Below the pieces are notes generated by a model, which ran no database searches, was not told the DNA's origin, and saw only the letters and a list, made by a program, of their open reading frames with translations. A stretch of DNA of 64,000 nt from Hyphobacterium sp. CCMP332 (GTDB lineage Bacteria > Pseudomonadota > Alphaproteobacteria > Caulobacterales > Maricaulaceae). The DNA lies in assembly GCF_014323565.1 (NCBI RefSeq), contig NZ_CP058669.1, positions 2,569,501-2,633,500 on the forward strand. Reading direction: 5' to 3'. This document shows, piece by piece, positions 1 to 7,188 of this stretch (its first letter is position 1; each line of letters opens with the position of its first letter). A program made the position numbers and the translations under genes.

Positions 1-126
1 TTCACCAATGCGATGGAAATGATGGGCGGTATCGGCTCGGTGATCTTCTCGGCCGTGATCTTCCTGTCCATTCTCGGCTATTTCTGGCTGGCGCGATGGG
101 CCAGCACCCGTGGCATTCTGCGTTAG
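1..126 (+). CDS. C-terminus of a membrane protein (partial)
   Basis: An open frame enters from the left edge and ends at TAG 124-126, giving 41 residues. About 25 of these form a hydrophobic segment (SVIFSAVIFLSILGYFWLA) followed by a short basic tail, so this is the last transmembrane helix of an integral membrane protein with a probably cytoplasmic C-terminus. The family cannot be told from this fragment. Its stop codon overlaps the stop of the convergent gene on the other strand. Confidence 0.5.
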   Translation, partial: FTNAMEMMGGIGSVIFSAVIFLSILGYFWLARWASTRGILR

Positions 127-380
127 CGCGTATTGCGCAACCGGCTGAGTCCGGCCAGCAGTCCACCGATGATCGTCCCGGCCAGACCGGCCTCGAGGCC
201 GAGATAGACGAAGGCTTCCCATGCGAACGGCTCGGTCGGGCGTACGGCTCCGAGGCCGACAATGATGGCGATGGCGCCGGCCAGGCCAATAGCGGCACCG
301 ATCAGCCCGCCCTTGAGAATACCGCGCGCGAGCGTCCGCCGCGGACGTTTTGCGTCTTGATTCTGGGTTGTGAAGGCCAT
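123..380 (-). CDS. small two-helix membrane protein, unknown function
   Basis: This 85-residue protein has a basic N-terminus (KRPRRTLARG) and two glycine-rich hydrophobic stretches at about residues 24-46 and 57-78. These look like a transmembrane hairpin with GxxxG-type packing (GLIGAAIGLAGA, GLAGTIIGGLLAG). I do not recognise the family. A purine-rich AGGAGGA ribosome-binding sequence lies just upstream of the ATG, which supports it as a real gene. It is convergent with the fragment at the window start, and the stops overlap. Confidence 0.5.
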   Translation of the reverse strand: MAFTTQNQDAKRPRRTLARGILKGGLIGAAIGLAGAIAIIVGLGAVRPTEPFAWEAFVYLGLEAGLAGTIIGGLLAGLSRLRNTR

Positions 381-464
381 TCCGTCCTCCTCTTCCGCTT
401 GAGAGGATAACGTTGCTTCGCGGCAGCAGGTTCCATCGGGGCGGCGGCGCGAATTGCCGCCGGG

Positions 465-917
465 TCAGTCCCGGGCCTTGTCGAAAACGGTCCTGAGCTT
501 GGTGAGAAACGGCAGGGCCGCCGCCGCCTCGTCCGCAGAGATGTTTTCGGCGATCGGCGCCAGTGCCGGGACCGCCATCATCAGTGCTTCATTTCTGCGG
601 GCGAGGCCCGCGGGCGTCAGGCTGACCTGCTTGCTGCGGCCATCGTCCGGGGCCGGTTCGACGCAAACATAACCCTTCGCTTCCATCCGTTTGACCGTAT
701 TGGTGATAGCGCCCTTGGTGACCTGCAATGCGCTGGCCAGCCGGGCCGGGCTCCAACCGCCGCCCAGGCGGGCGAGGTGATGTAGCAGAGTAAAGTGCGA
801 CAGCCGCATATCATCAGGCAGAACACGTTCAAAAGCAGTCGAGCTCAGCTGATGGATAATTCCGATCTCGGTGAGGACAGAAAACAGGTCATCCGGGGGG
901 GGAGGAGAATCGCTCAT
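465..917 (-). CDS. MarR-family transcriptional regulator
   Basis: This 150-residue protein has a typical MarR winged-helix layout. There is an N-terminal dimerisation helix, a helix-turn-helix around residues 55-85 (SPARLASALQVTKGAITNTV), and a wing containing the DGRSKQVSLTP strand-turn (DxRxxxVxLT is the family signature). It starts 9 bp after the stop of the nitroreductase gene, so the two are very likely one transcript. The palindrome upstream of that operon is the likely autoregulatory operator. The ligand is unknown; many MarR repressors paired with nitroreductases respond to quinones or nitroaromatics, but that is inference. Confidence 0.85.
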   Translation of the reverse strand: MSDSPPPPDDLFSVLTEIGIIHQLSSTAFERVLPDDMRLSHFTLLHHLARLGGGWSPARLASALQVTKGAITNTVKRMEAKGYVCVEPAPDDGRSKQVSLTPAGLARRNEALMMAVPALAPIAENISADEAAAALPFLTKLRTVFDKARD

Positions 918-926
918 CCGGCCAGC

Positions 927-2072
927 TTACGCGCTCTCACGCAATCGGGTCTCCAGCGGCCAGCGGGGCGCTTCAGATACCGGGCGGGCATATCCCAGAC
1001 GCGCGAGCATCTGTAGCGTCCCACCCTCGGGTGCGAGCCGCTGATGCACCTCGCGATACAGCTCGGCCATCTCCGGGTATTCCTGCAGGGACTGGCTCAT
1101 GGGCTGCATGGCCAGGCCGTCGCGAGTCGCGGACAGTGCCGCCCGCAGATAAGCTGCACCGGCATCAATCTGCTCCGCGCGGGTATTGCTGCTCGTTCGC
1201 ATCCAGAAGAACGCCATGGCGGTTTGCGACCAGCCTGCCTGCATGGACAGGCTTTCGCCAAAGGCGCGATGATCGGGATCAGCCATGGTTTCGGTCGTCA
1301 TGATGCCCGCTATTTGCAGCGCCTCCATCATGGCACCCGTAATGGCTATGCCGTCGGGATGGGCCTCGATCTGGCGGCGGCCGATCCGCATCACATCGAG
1401 GCTCTCCTGCCACGTCGCGGGGGTGATCTGCTCAACCCGGCTCGCCTCCTGACACAGGGACCGCAACGCATCGCGGCGCGCCCCGCTTGCGACAAAGCCC
1501 GTCGATAGACGGTCTCCAGCGGCTGTTTGCATGGCGGCCAGCGCTGTTTCCGGTACATCTCGTTCAGTGTCGTAGGGGTTTCGATTGGTGCGGCGGTCCG
1601 GAATGAAGGCAAATAGGGGGTCGGCCTCGCCGCCCGGCGTCAGGGACATGCGCGCGACGGGGCGCTGATCGAGACGCGGCTGAGGCTCGCCTTCCGGGAA
1701 AACCTCGACCTCTGCAGCAAAACCGTCTTCGGCGGCGGCCTGCCGGAATATTTCCAGAAAACACCCAAGCCCGATGGTGATCTGGCGATCAAAGGGGTCC
1801 GTCTCAGGGAGCCGCCTGTCCATATCGCAATACAGCACGGCCTCCGTCTCGCTGATCAGGTCGACGATCCAGGGCTGCCGGTTGTGCGGGTTCGGTGCCA
1901 GAACCGCCCAGGACAGGGCGCGCCGCATCGGGTCTGGATAGCTACCGGCATTGCGCCAGGGCGCTCGGGCTCCAACGGGCTCGCGGGTTAATACGAAGCC
2001 GGTTCCGGCAGCCGCCAGAATGACGGCCGAGCTGCCGAGAATTTGCAGAAAGCGGCGACGGGAAGATGTCAT
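927..2072 (-). CDS. Acg/nitroreductase-like FMN-dependent oxidoreductase, Tat-exported
   Basis: This 381-residue protein begins with a twin-arginine leader (SRRRFLQ followed by a hydrophobic stretch), so it is probably exported folded with its cofactor. The region around residue 55 (LAPNPHNRQPW) is the FMN-phosphate-binding N-terminal motif of the nitroreductase fold. Later segments (PDRRTNRNPYD, and QAGWSQTAMAFFWMRTSSN) match Acg-family proteins. It is the first gene of a two-gene operon with the MarR regulator. The reaction is unknown; NAD(P)H-dependent reduction or flavin sequestration are both possible for the family. The ATG directly precedes the Tat motif. Confidence 0.75.
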   Translation of the reverse strand: MTSSRRRFLQILGSSAVILAAAGTGFVLTREPVGARAPWRNAGSYPDPMRRALSWAVLAPNPHNRQPWIVDLISETEAVLYCDMDRRLPETDPFDRQITIGLGCFLEIFRQAAAEDGFAAEVEVFPEGEPQPRLDQRPVARMSLTPGGEADPLFAFIPDRRTNRNPYDTERDVPETALAAMQTAAGDRLSTGFVASGARRDALRSLCQEASRVEQITPATWQESLDVMRIGRRQIEAHPDGIAITGAMMEALQIAGIMTTETMADPDHRAFGESLSMQAGWSQTAMAFFWMRTSSNTRAEQIDAGAAYLRAALSATRDGLAMQPMSQSLQEYPEMAELYREVHQRLAPEGGTLQMLARLGYARPVSEAPRWPLETRLRESA

Positions 2073-2086
2073 ATCACACCTTTAAA

Positions 2087-2122
2087 GTTTAACGTTAAAC
2101 GATTATTGGTTTAACGCTCAAC
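2087..2122. promoter_or_regulatory. paired palindromic operator upstream of the nitroreductase-marR operon
   Basis: A perfect 14-bp palindrome GTTTAACGTTAAAC lies at 2087-2100. A related copy, GTTTAACGCTCAAC, lies at 2109-2122. The starts are 22 bp apart, about two helical turns, so two dimers could bind the same face. The site is just upstream of the nitroreductase ATG (2072) in an AT-rich patch, which is where an autoregulating MarR protein would bind. Binding itself is inferred. Confidence 0.6.
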
Positions 2123-2228
2123 TATTGTCAAGGCGCAGCGTTGAACCGGGGTAGAAGCGTGCCTAGATTGGCGTTACACGACAGCGAGTCGCAGACGTGT
2201 TCGTTTCATCCATTGCAGGAGCCGCCCC

Positions 2229-3629
2229 ATGTCCGAAGTCTATGATGTCGTCATTATCGGCGGTGGTCCCGGCGGCTATAACTGCGCCATCCGCGCCGGA
2301 CAGCTGGGGCTGAAGACGGCTTGCGTGGAAATGCGCGAGACGCTCGGCGGCACCTGCCTGAATGTCGGATGCATCCCGTCCAAGGCCTTGCTTCATTCAT
2401 CGGAATTGTATGAAGCCGCCGCGAAGGATTTCGAGGGGCTGGGCATCAAGGTGAACGGGCTGAGCTATGATCTGCCGAAGATGATGGAAGGCAAGGCCGA
2501 GGCCGTGAAGGGCCTCACCGAGGGTGTCGCCTTCCTTCTGAAGAAGAACAAGGTTGACCATATTCGCGGCAAGGGCCGGATTGCGGGCAAGGGGAAAGTC
2601 GAAGTCGACGGCCCCGACGGCAAGCAAACCCTTGAGACCAAAAACATCGTGATCGCGACAGGCTCGGAGGTGACGCCTCTGCCCGGCGTCGAGATTGACG
2701 AGGAGCGGATTGTTTCGTCCACCGGTGCACTGGAATTGAGCGAAGTGCCGAAAAAACTCGTCCTGATCGGGGCGGGCGTGATCGGCCTTGAGCTCGGCTC
2801 GGTCTGGCGCCGCCTGGGTGCCGAGGTGACGGTGGTTGAATATCTCGACCGCATTCTGCCCGGCATCGACAGCGAAATCGCCAAACAGGCCCAGCGCATT
2901 TTCAAGAAGCAGGGCTTTGCTTTCGAGCTGGCCCGCAAGGTGACCGGCATCGAGAAGACCGGGGACGGCCTGACCATTGCCACCGAGGCCGCCGATGGCG
3001 GCAAGGAGAAGTCCTTCGAGGCGGATGTCGCCATCGTCTGCATTGGCCGGCGGCCCTATACGAAAGGGCTCGGGCTGGAGAATGTCGGAATCGAGCCGGA
3101 CAAGCGCGGCTTCATTGCCAATGATCAGTTCCAGACCAGCGCCGAAGGCGTCTGGGTTGTGGGCGACTGTACCCACGGGCCCATGCTGGCGCACAAGGCC
3201 GAGGATGAAGGCACAGCCTGCGCCGAGCGCATCGCCGGCAAGGCCGGGCACGTCAATTACGGCGCCATTCCGGGCGTCGTCTATACCCACCCGGAAATTG
3301 CCTCGGTCGGCGCCACCGAAGAAAAGCTGAAGGAAGAGGGCCGCAAATACAAGACCGGCAAATTCTCCTTCATGGCCAATTCCCGGGCGCGGGCGAACCA
3401 TGAGACCGACGGCATGGTCAAGCTGCTGGCCGATGCCGAGACGGATGAATTGCTAGGGGCCCACATGATCGGCAAGGGTGTGGGAGAGATGATCGCCGAG
3501 CTTTGCCTGGCGCTGGAATTCCGGGCGTCGTCGGAAGACATAGCCCGCACCTCTCACCCGCACCCGACCATGACCGAAGCCATCCGGCAGGCGGCGATGG
3601 GCGTCGAGGGCTGGACGATGCAGGCGTAA
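2229..3629 (+). CDS. lpdA: dihydrolipoyl dehydrogenase (E3)
   Basis: This FAD/NAD flavoprotein re-oxidises dihydrolipoamide in 2-oxoacid dehydrogenase and glycine-cleavage complexes in the cytoplasm. The 466 residues match the usual length. An FAD-binding GGGPGGYNCA motif lies near residue 11. The redox disulphide is C43/C48 in GGTCLNVGCIPSK. A second Rossmann motif (GAGVIGLELGSVW) binds NAD. The C-terminal dimerisation domain ends with the catalytic His-Glu motif HPHPTMTEA. No E1/E2 genes are adjacent. A GGAG ribosome-binding site precedes ATG 2229. Confidence 0.97.
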   Translation: MSEVYDVVIIGGGPGGYNCAIRAGQLGLKTACVEMRETLGGTCLNVGCIPSKALLHSSELYEAAAKDFEGLGIKVNGLSYDLPKMMEGKAEAVKGLTEGVAFLLKKNKVDHIRGKGRIAGKGKVEVDGPDGKQTLETKNIVIATGSEVTPLPGVEIDEERIVSSTGALELSEVPKKLVLIGAGVIGLELGSVWRRLGAEVTVVEYLDRILPGIDSEIAKQAQRIFKKQGFAFELARKVTGIEKTGDGLTIATEAADGGKEKSFEADVAIVCIGRRPYTKGLGLENVGIEPDKRGFIANDQFQTSAEGVWVVGDCTHGPMLAHKAEDEGTACAERIAGKAGHVNYGAIPGVVYTHPEIASVGATEEKLKEEGRKYKTGKFSFMANSRARANHETDGMVKLLADAETDELLGAHMIGKGVGEMIAELCLALEFRASSEDIARTSHPHPTMTEAIRQAAMGVEGWTMQA

Positions 3630-3791
3630 AAAAAAACCCATTCTGACAAAAAGTTCAGAACGCGAATCAGCAAATCATGCTATAAACGCCCCCGTCAGGC
3701 TGGCGTTTGCGAGGCGTTCTGGTCTGTGTTCGGACAATGAGATTTTTCGGCGGCTATGTTGCAGGCCGCCTTGCTGTGCAGGATGTCGCCC

Positions 3792-4337
3792 ATGTTGGCT
3801 ATCAATGCAGAACGACTGAAACTGGTGGCGCTGGATGCGCGCCTGGCCGGTCTGCAATCGCGGGCGCCGGCGGCCTTTTTCGAGGCCTTGAATGTCATGT
3901 CCGAAGCCAGCTGGCCGCCGGACCTGATGGATCAGCCGGCCATGAATGCGTGCGAATTGAAGCTGACAGAACATCCCGGCACGGAAGGCTGGTATTTCTG
4001 GGCGTTCATCTGGCCGGACTTTATCGGCGGCATGGACCGCCTTGTCGGCGGCGGCGGGTTCAAGGGGCCTCCCGGCAAGGACGGCGTGGTTGAAATCGCC
4101 TATTCCATGCTGACCTCGTTTCGCGAACAGGGTCTGGCGACCGAAGCCGTCAATGCCCTCATCGACTGGGCCTTCTCCACGGGTCAGATCCGCGAAGTTA
4201 TCGCCGAGACCCTCCCGCATCTGATTGCGTCACAACGGGTTCTGGAAAAGACGGGATTCGTCGAGGCGGGCACGCGCGAGGAAGATGGCGTGACGATTGT
4301 CCGTTTCGCCCTGCAGCGCGAACGCGCCGCAGCCTAA
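3792..4337 (+). CDS. GNAT-family N-acetyltransferase (RimJ-like)
   Basis: This is a protein of about 181 residues with the GNAT fold. The acetyl-CoA-binding segment is the FREQGLATEAVNAL region (R-x-x-G-x-A motif), and the terminal strand-helix is SQRVLEKTGFVEAG, typical of RimJ/RimL-type enzymes. The start at 3792 is preferred over 3756 or 3783 because AGGA at 3780-3783 lies 8 bp upstream and the family normally begins a few residues before the LKLVAL strand. The substrate is unknown. It ends convergently with the regulator at 4334, with a 4-bp overlap. Confidence 0.75.
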   Translation: MLAINAERLKLVALDARLAGLQSRAPAAFFEALNVMSEASWPPDLMDQPAMNACELKLTEHPGTEGWYFWAFIWPDFIGGMDRLVGGGGFKGPPGKDGVVEIAYSMLTSFREQGLATEAVNALIDWAFSTGQIREVIAETLPHLIASQRVLEKTGFVEAGTREEDGVTIVRFALQRERAAA

Positions 4338-4636
4338 GCGCCGGTCAGCCGCCGCAATTCATCCAGATAGGTGATCCAGGCCTTGCGTCCCGCCGGGGTC
4401 AGCGCCAGCGTTGTGCGGGGGCGCCGTTTGACAAACCTTTTATCCACCGCGACGTAGCCCGCCTCTTCCAGCTTGCGCATGTGGACGGACAGATTTCCAT
4501 CCGACGCCCCGGTTTTCTCTTTCAGCTCGGTAAAACTCGCCGTGCTCACCGAAGAGAGATAGGCCATGATGCCCAGGCGCAATTTGCCGTGAATGACCTC
4601 GTCCAGCGCTGCGGCGTTGAACTCTGCATCACTCAT
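4334..4636 (-). CDS. winged-helix transcriptional regulator (small, ArsR/MarR-like)
   Basis: This 100-residue protein is almost entirely one winged helix-turn-helix. The recognition region is FTELKEKTGASDGNLSVHMRKLEEAGYV, followed by a basic wing (KRFVKRRPRTTLALTP). It resembles the small single-domain regulators that pair with a multi-pass membrane protein. The pairing is seen here: its start overlaps the end of the upstream membrane-protein gene by 8 bp, so the two are translationally coupled. It probably binds the inverted repeat at 5265-5281. Confidence 0.75.
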   Translation of the reverse strand: MSDAEFNAAALDEVIHGKLRLGIMAYLSSVSTASFTELKEKTGASDGNLSVHMRKLEEAGYVAVDKRFVKRRPRTTLALTPAGRKAWITYLDELRRLTGA

Positions 4637-5249
4637 GGCTGGACGCGGGCTCCTTGCCCATCAGCCGCATGCCGGGCACGACCGCCGCAAACAGAATGAT
4701 CGCTGCGATCAGAAGATAAAGCTCGGGCCGGCCGTAAAACGCTGGCGATAGAGCGGCTCCGGCAATCGACATCCAGGCCGGACCGTAAAGCCATTTTTCC
4801 GACGACAGCGCGGCTGTGACGGCAAAAGCGATGGAATAGCCAAACAGCGCAATCGTCAGGATGGAATCAAACAGGACCGGCGAGGCATCCAGCGCCGTCA
4901 CGGAAAACAGCACGCCCGCCAGATATAGGCCGATGCCGATGCCGACATATTGCCAGGCAACCCGGTATACGCGGTTCCCGATCGAGCCGATGCCGGGTTT
5001 GGTCGATAATCCGCGGGCGGCGACGAAATTGGCCAACAATCCGATGACGCCATAGGCCAGCCAGACGGCCCCCACATATTGGGGCTCTATCGGAATGACC
5101 TCCGCCAGGATCGACCAGTGCGCCACACACGCGATGACGGCAAGTCCGCCCCAAATCACCAGAAATCGCCCGCCGATCAGCGGCGCCTGCGCACCCGATT
5201 CCGCGACATTGCGCAGATAGTCCAGATCCGTATTGCTTGAGTCCGTCAT
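4629..5249 (-). CDS. multi-pass membrane protein, partner of a winged-helix regulator
   Basis: A protein of about 206 residues with roughly six hydrophobic segments, starting at about residue 25 (GRFLVIWGGLAVIACVAHW) and ending with a helix near the C-terminus (LYLLIAAIILFAAVVPGM). I do not recognise an enzymatic domain. The start at 5249 is chosen because GGAGG lies 5-6 bp upstream; the next in-frame ATG, four codons earlier, lies on the ribosome-binding site. It is co-transcribed with the downstream regulator and may act as its sensor or target. That is inference. Confidence 0.65.
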   Translation of the reverse strand: MTDSSNTDLDYLRNVAESGAQAPLIGGRFLVIWGGLAVIACVAHWSILAEVIPIEPQYVGAVWLAYGVIGLLANFVAARGLSTKPGIGSIGNRVYRVAWQYVGIGIGLYLAGVLFSVTALDASPVLFDSILTIALFGYSIAFAVTAALSSEKWLYGPAWMSIAGAALSPAFYGRPELYLLIAAIILFAAVVPGMRLMGKEPASSHE

Positions 5250-5264
5250 GACTTCCTCCAAAGA

Positions 5265-5281
5265 ACTTTGAAATACAAAGT
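5265..5281. promoter_or_regulatory. inverted repeat, candidate operator for the winged-helix regulator
   Basis: ACTTTG-AAATA-CAAAGT is a 17-bp dyad with 6-bp arms centred about 24 bp upstream of the membrane-protein start. Its position, at or just 5' of the ribosome-binding site, suits repression of the two-gene operon. The function is inferred from position and symmetry. Confidence 0.5.
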
Positions 5282-5469
5282 ATCAGATCTGGAGCAGGAA
5301 GCAAGAGGGGTGAAAAGCGCCGGGCGGACGGCGAGGAAAGGGTCGGCCAGGGCGAGTTTGAAAAAACGTCTGAAACGGCTGGAAATCCTGCTTTTCCGGG
5401 TGAAGCCGGGTAGAGAGCGAAGCGGCAGGGCGGGGCCAGGGGAAAGGGCAGATCAGGCCAATCCCGGTA

Positions 5470-6405
5470 TCAGCGCCGCCGGGCGCGTGGATGCGCAGCG
5501 GCATGAACGGCCGTCAGATGCGCGCCTTCGACGGCCGCATAGACCTGCGTGGTCGACAGGCTGGCATGTCCCAGCAATTCCTGGATCGTGCGCAGATCAC
5601 CGCCGCCTGCCAGAAGATGGGTGGCAAAGCTGTGCCGCAGCGCATGCGGCGTGGCGCTGGCGGGCAGGCCCAGCCGGGACCGCAGATTGACGACGAGCTC
5701 CTGCACGGCCCGTGCACCCAGTGCGCCGCCGCGTAAAGCGCGGAAGACCGGCTCGCCGGAATCCGGGCTGAACGGGCTGAGCGCGACATAGGCCGCCATC
5801 GCCTCGCGGACGGCCGGCAGGACCGGCACCAGCCGCGTTTTCTGGCCCTTGCCGGTCACGCGCAGGACATCGCCGAGTGGCAAGTCCTCCACCGTGATCG
5901 CCAGCGCTTCGCTGATCCGGAGGCCGCATCCATAGAGCATAAGCAGCACTGCTGCATCGCGGGCAGCGATCCAGTCGGGCATATCCCGCGCGCCGGTCTC
6001 GGCAATCATCTGCCGGGCGGCATCAGCGCTCACGGGCTTGGGCAGGCTGCGCGGCACTTTCGGCGTTTCGACGAGCCCGAGCGCGCTGCATTCGACGCCG
6101 CGGCGTTTTTCCAGATAGCGATAGAAGCTGCGCACCGAAGACAGGAACCGCGCGAGGGATCGCGCGGAGACACCATCGCGCCGCCGATCCGCCAGCCAGG
6201 CGCGAAAATCGGTGGCCTTCAGATCACCCAGATGTCGAAGAGTCAGGCGTGTCCCGCGATGGGCGAACTGGAAGTTCAGAAAGGCCGAGACATCCCGGCC
6301 ATAACTTTCAAGCGTTTTCGGGCTGTAACGCTTCTCGCCGGCCAGATAGCCCAGCCAGTCGTCCAATGCCGTATCGGCAGACGTGCTCAGGTCTCGCTCA
6401 GCCAT
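5470..6405 (-). CDS. xerC: tyrosine recombinase XerC
   Basis: XerC acts with XerD at dif to resolve chromosome dimers before division. The 311 residues match the family. An N-terminal SAM-like core-binding domain (about residues 15-100) is followed by the catalytic domain with R163 (GLRISEAL), K186 (TGKGQKTR), H254 and R257 (HALRHSF), H280 (LGHASLSTT) and nucleophile Y289. The set is complete, so it should be active. Its start overlaps the end of the DUF484 gene by 19 bp, the usual proteobacterial DUF484-xerC order. Confidence 0.95.
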   Translation of the reverse strand: MAERDLSTSADTALDDWLGYLAGEKRYSPKTLESYGRDVSAFLNFQFAHRGTRLTLRHLGDLKATDFRAWLADRRRDGVSARSLARFLSSVRSFYRYLEKRRGVECSALGLVETPKVPRSLPKPVSADAARQMIAETGARDMPDWIAARDAAVLLMLYGCGLRISEALAITVEDLPLGDVLRVTGKGQKTRLVPVLPAVREAMAAYVALSPFSPDSGEPVFRALRGGALGARAVQELVVNLRSRLGLPASATPHALRHSFATHLLAGGGDLRTIQELLGHASLSTTQVYAAVEGAHLTAVHAAAHPRARRR

Positions 6406-7124
6406 TTATCCATCAGGCGCTCGACGGCGCGGGCGACGAAATTCAGGATTTCCGTGCCCTGTCCGGTATGAAACTGGTCGGGTTCGGTTGCCGCCAGCGC
6501 CAGCAGCCCGGTGCGGCCCCCGGCCTCAATCCGGCAGAGGGCGTGACTGCCCATGTCTTCGCCATAGAGCGTGCGCGCGGTTCGTGGGGCACAGCCGCCG
6601 GTGAAGTCATTCTCGTCGCCCAACAGCTCGTCTGCCAGACCTTGCCCGCAGGCATGAATGGCTTCGGACACTATCATCGGCGTTGCGCCTTCAAGAAACA
6701 GGCGGACCTTTTCAACGCCCAGCGCGGCCGGGGCTTCCCAGGCGAGTTTGTAGTCCAGCTCGTCCAGACCGGCACATTCCATCAGCGACAGAACAAACAT
6801 CTGGGCCCGCGCCAGCAAAGCCAGATTATTGCGAGCATGATCCGCAATCGCCTGCTCGCGCCGCTTCAGCGCGCGAACCTCGTCCAGCAGCTTCTCGCGC
6901 ACCACAAAGCCCAGATCCGCCACACCCCTGGCAGCAGGTGCCGCTGCCAGATGCGACAGCAATTCGGTGTCTTCGCGAACCCAGTCGGGATTATTCATCA
7001 GCATCTGGCGCACCATGGCGCGATCCATCGCATCGGGCGCAGCGCCCGGCTGTGTCGTAAAATCTGTCAATGTCCCACCATCCGTTTTCGGATTTGTATT
7101 GAGGCCTTTATAGCCGACAGGCAT
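6387..7124 (-). CDS. DUF484 family protein
   Basis: DUF484 proteins have a helical N-terminus and a GAF-like C-terminal domain and are encoded directly upstream of xerC in many proteobacteria; their role is unknown. The N-terminal MVRQMLMNNPDWVRED segment (P-x-W at the end of a short helix) is characteristic. A coiled region (VREKLLDEVRALKRREQ) leads into the GAF-like half, which ends with FVARAVERLMDKWLSE. The start is uncertain: ATG 7154, ATG 7124 (weak GGAA upstream) and TTG 7070 are all in frame, and the first 40 residues look unconserved. Confidence 0.8.
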   Translation of the reverse strand: MPVGYKGLNTNPKTDGGTLTDFTTQPGAAPDAMDRAMVRQMLMNNPDWVREDTELLSHLAAAPAARGVADLGFVVREKLLDEVRALKRREQAIADHARNNLALLARAQMFVLSLMECAGLDELDYKLAWEAPAALGVEKVRLFLEGATPMIVSEAIHACGQGLADELLGDENDFTGGCAPRTARTLYGEDMGSHALCRIEAGGRTGLLALAATEPDQFHTGQGTEILNFVARAVERLMDKWLSET

Positions 7125-7188
7125 TGGCGTTCCGTAAACGCGGCAGAAGATCATTTGCAGAACCGATGCGAACTCCCACTATGGAGGT

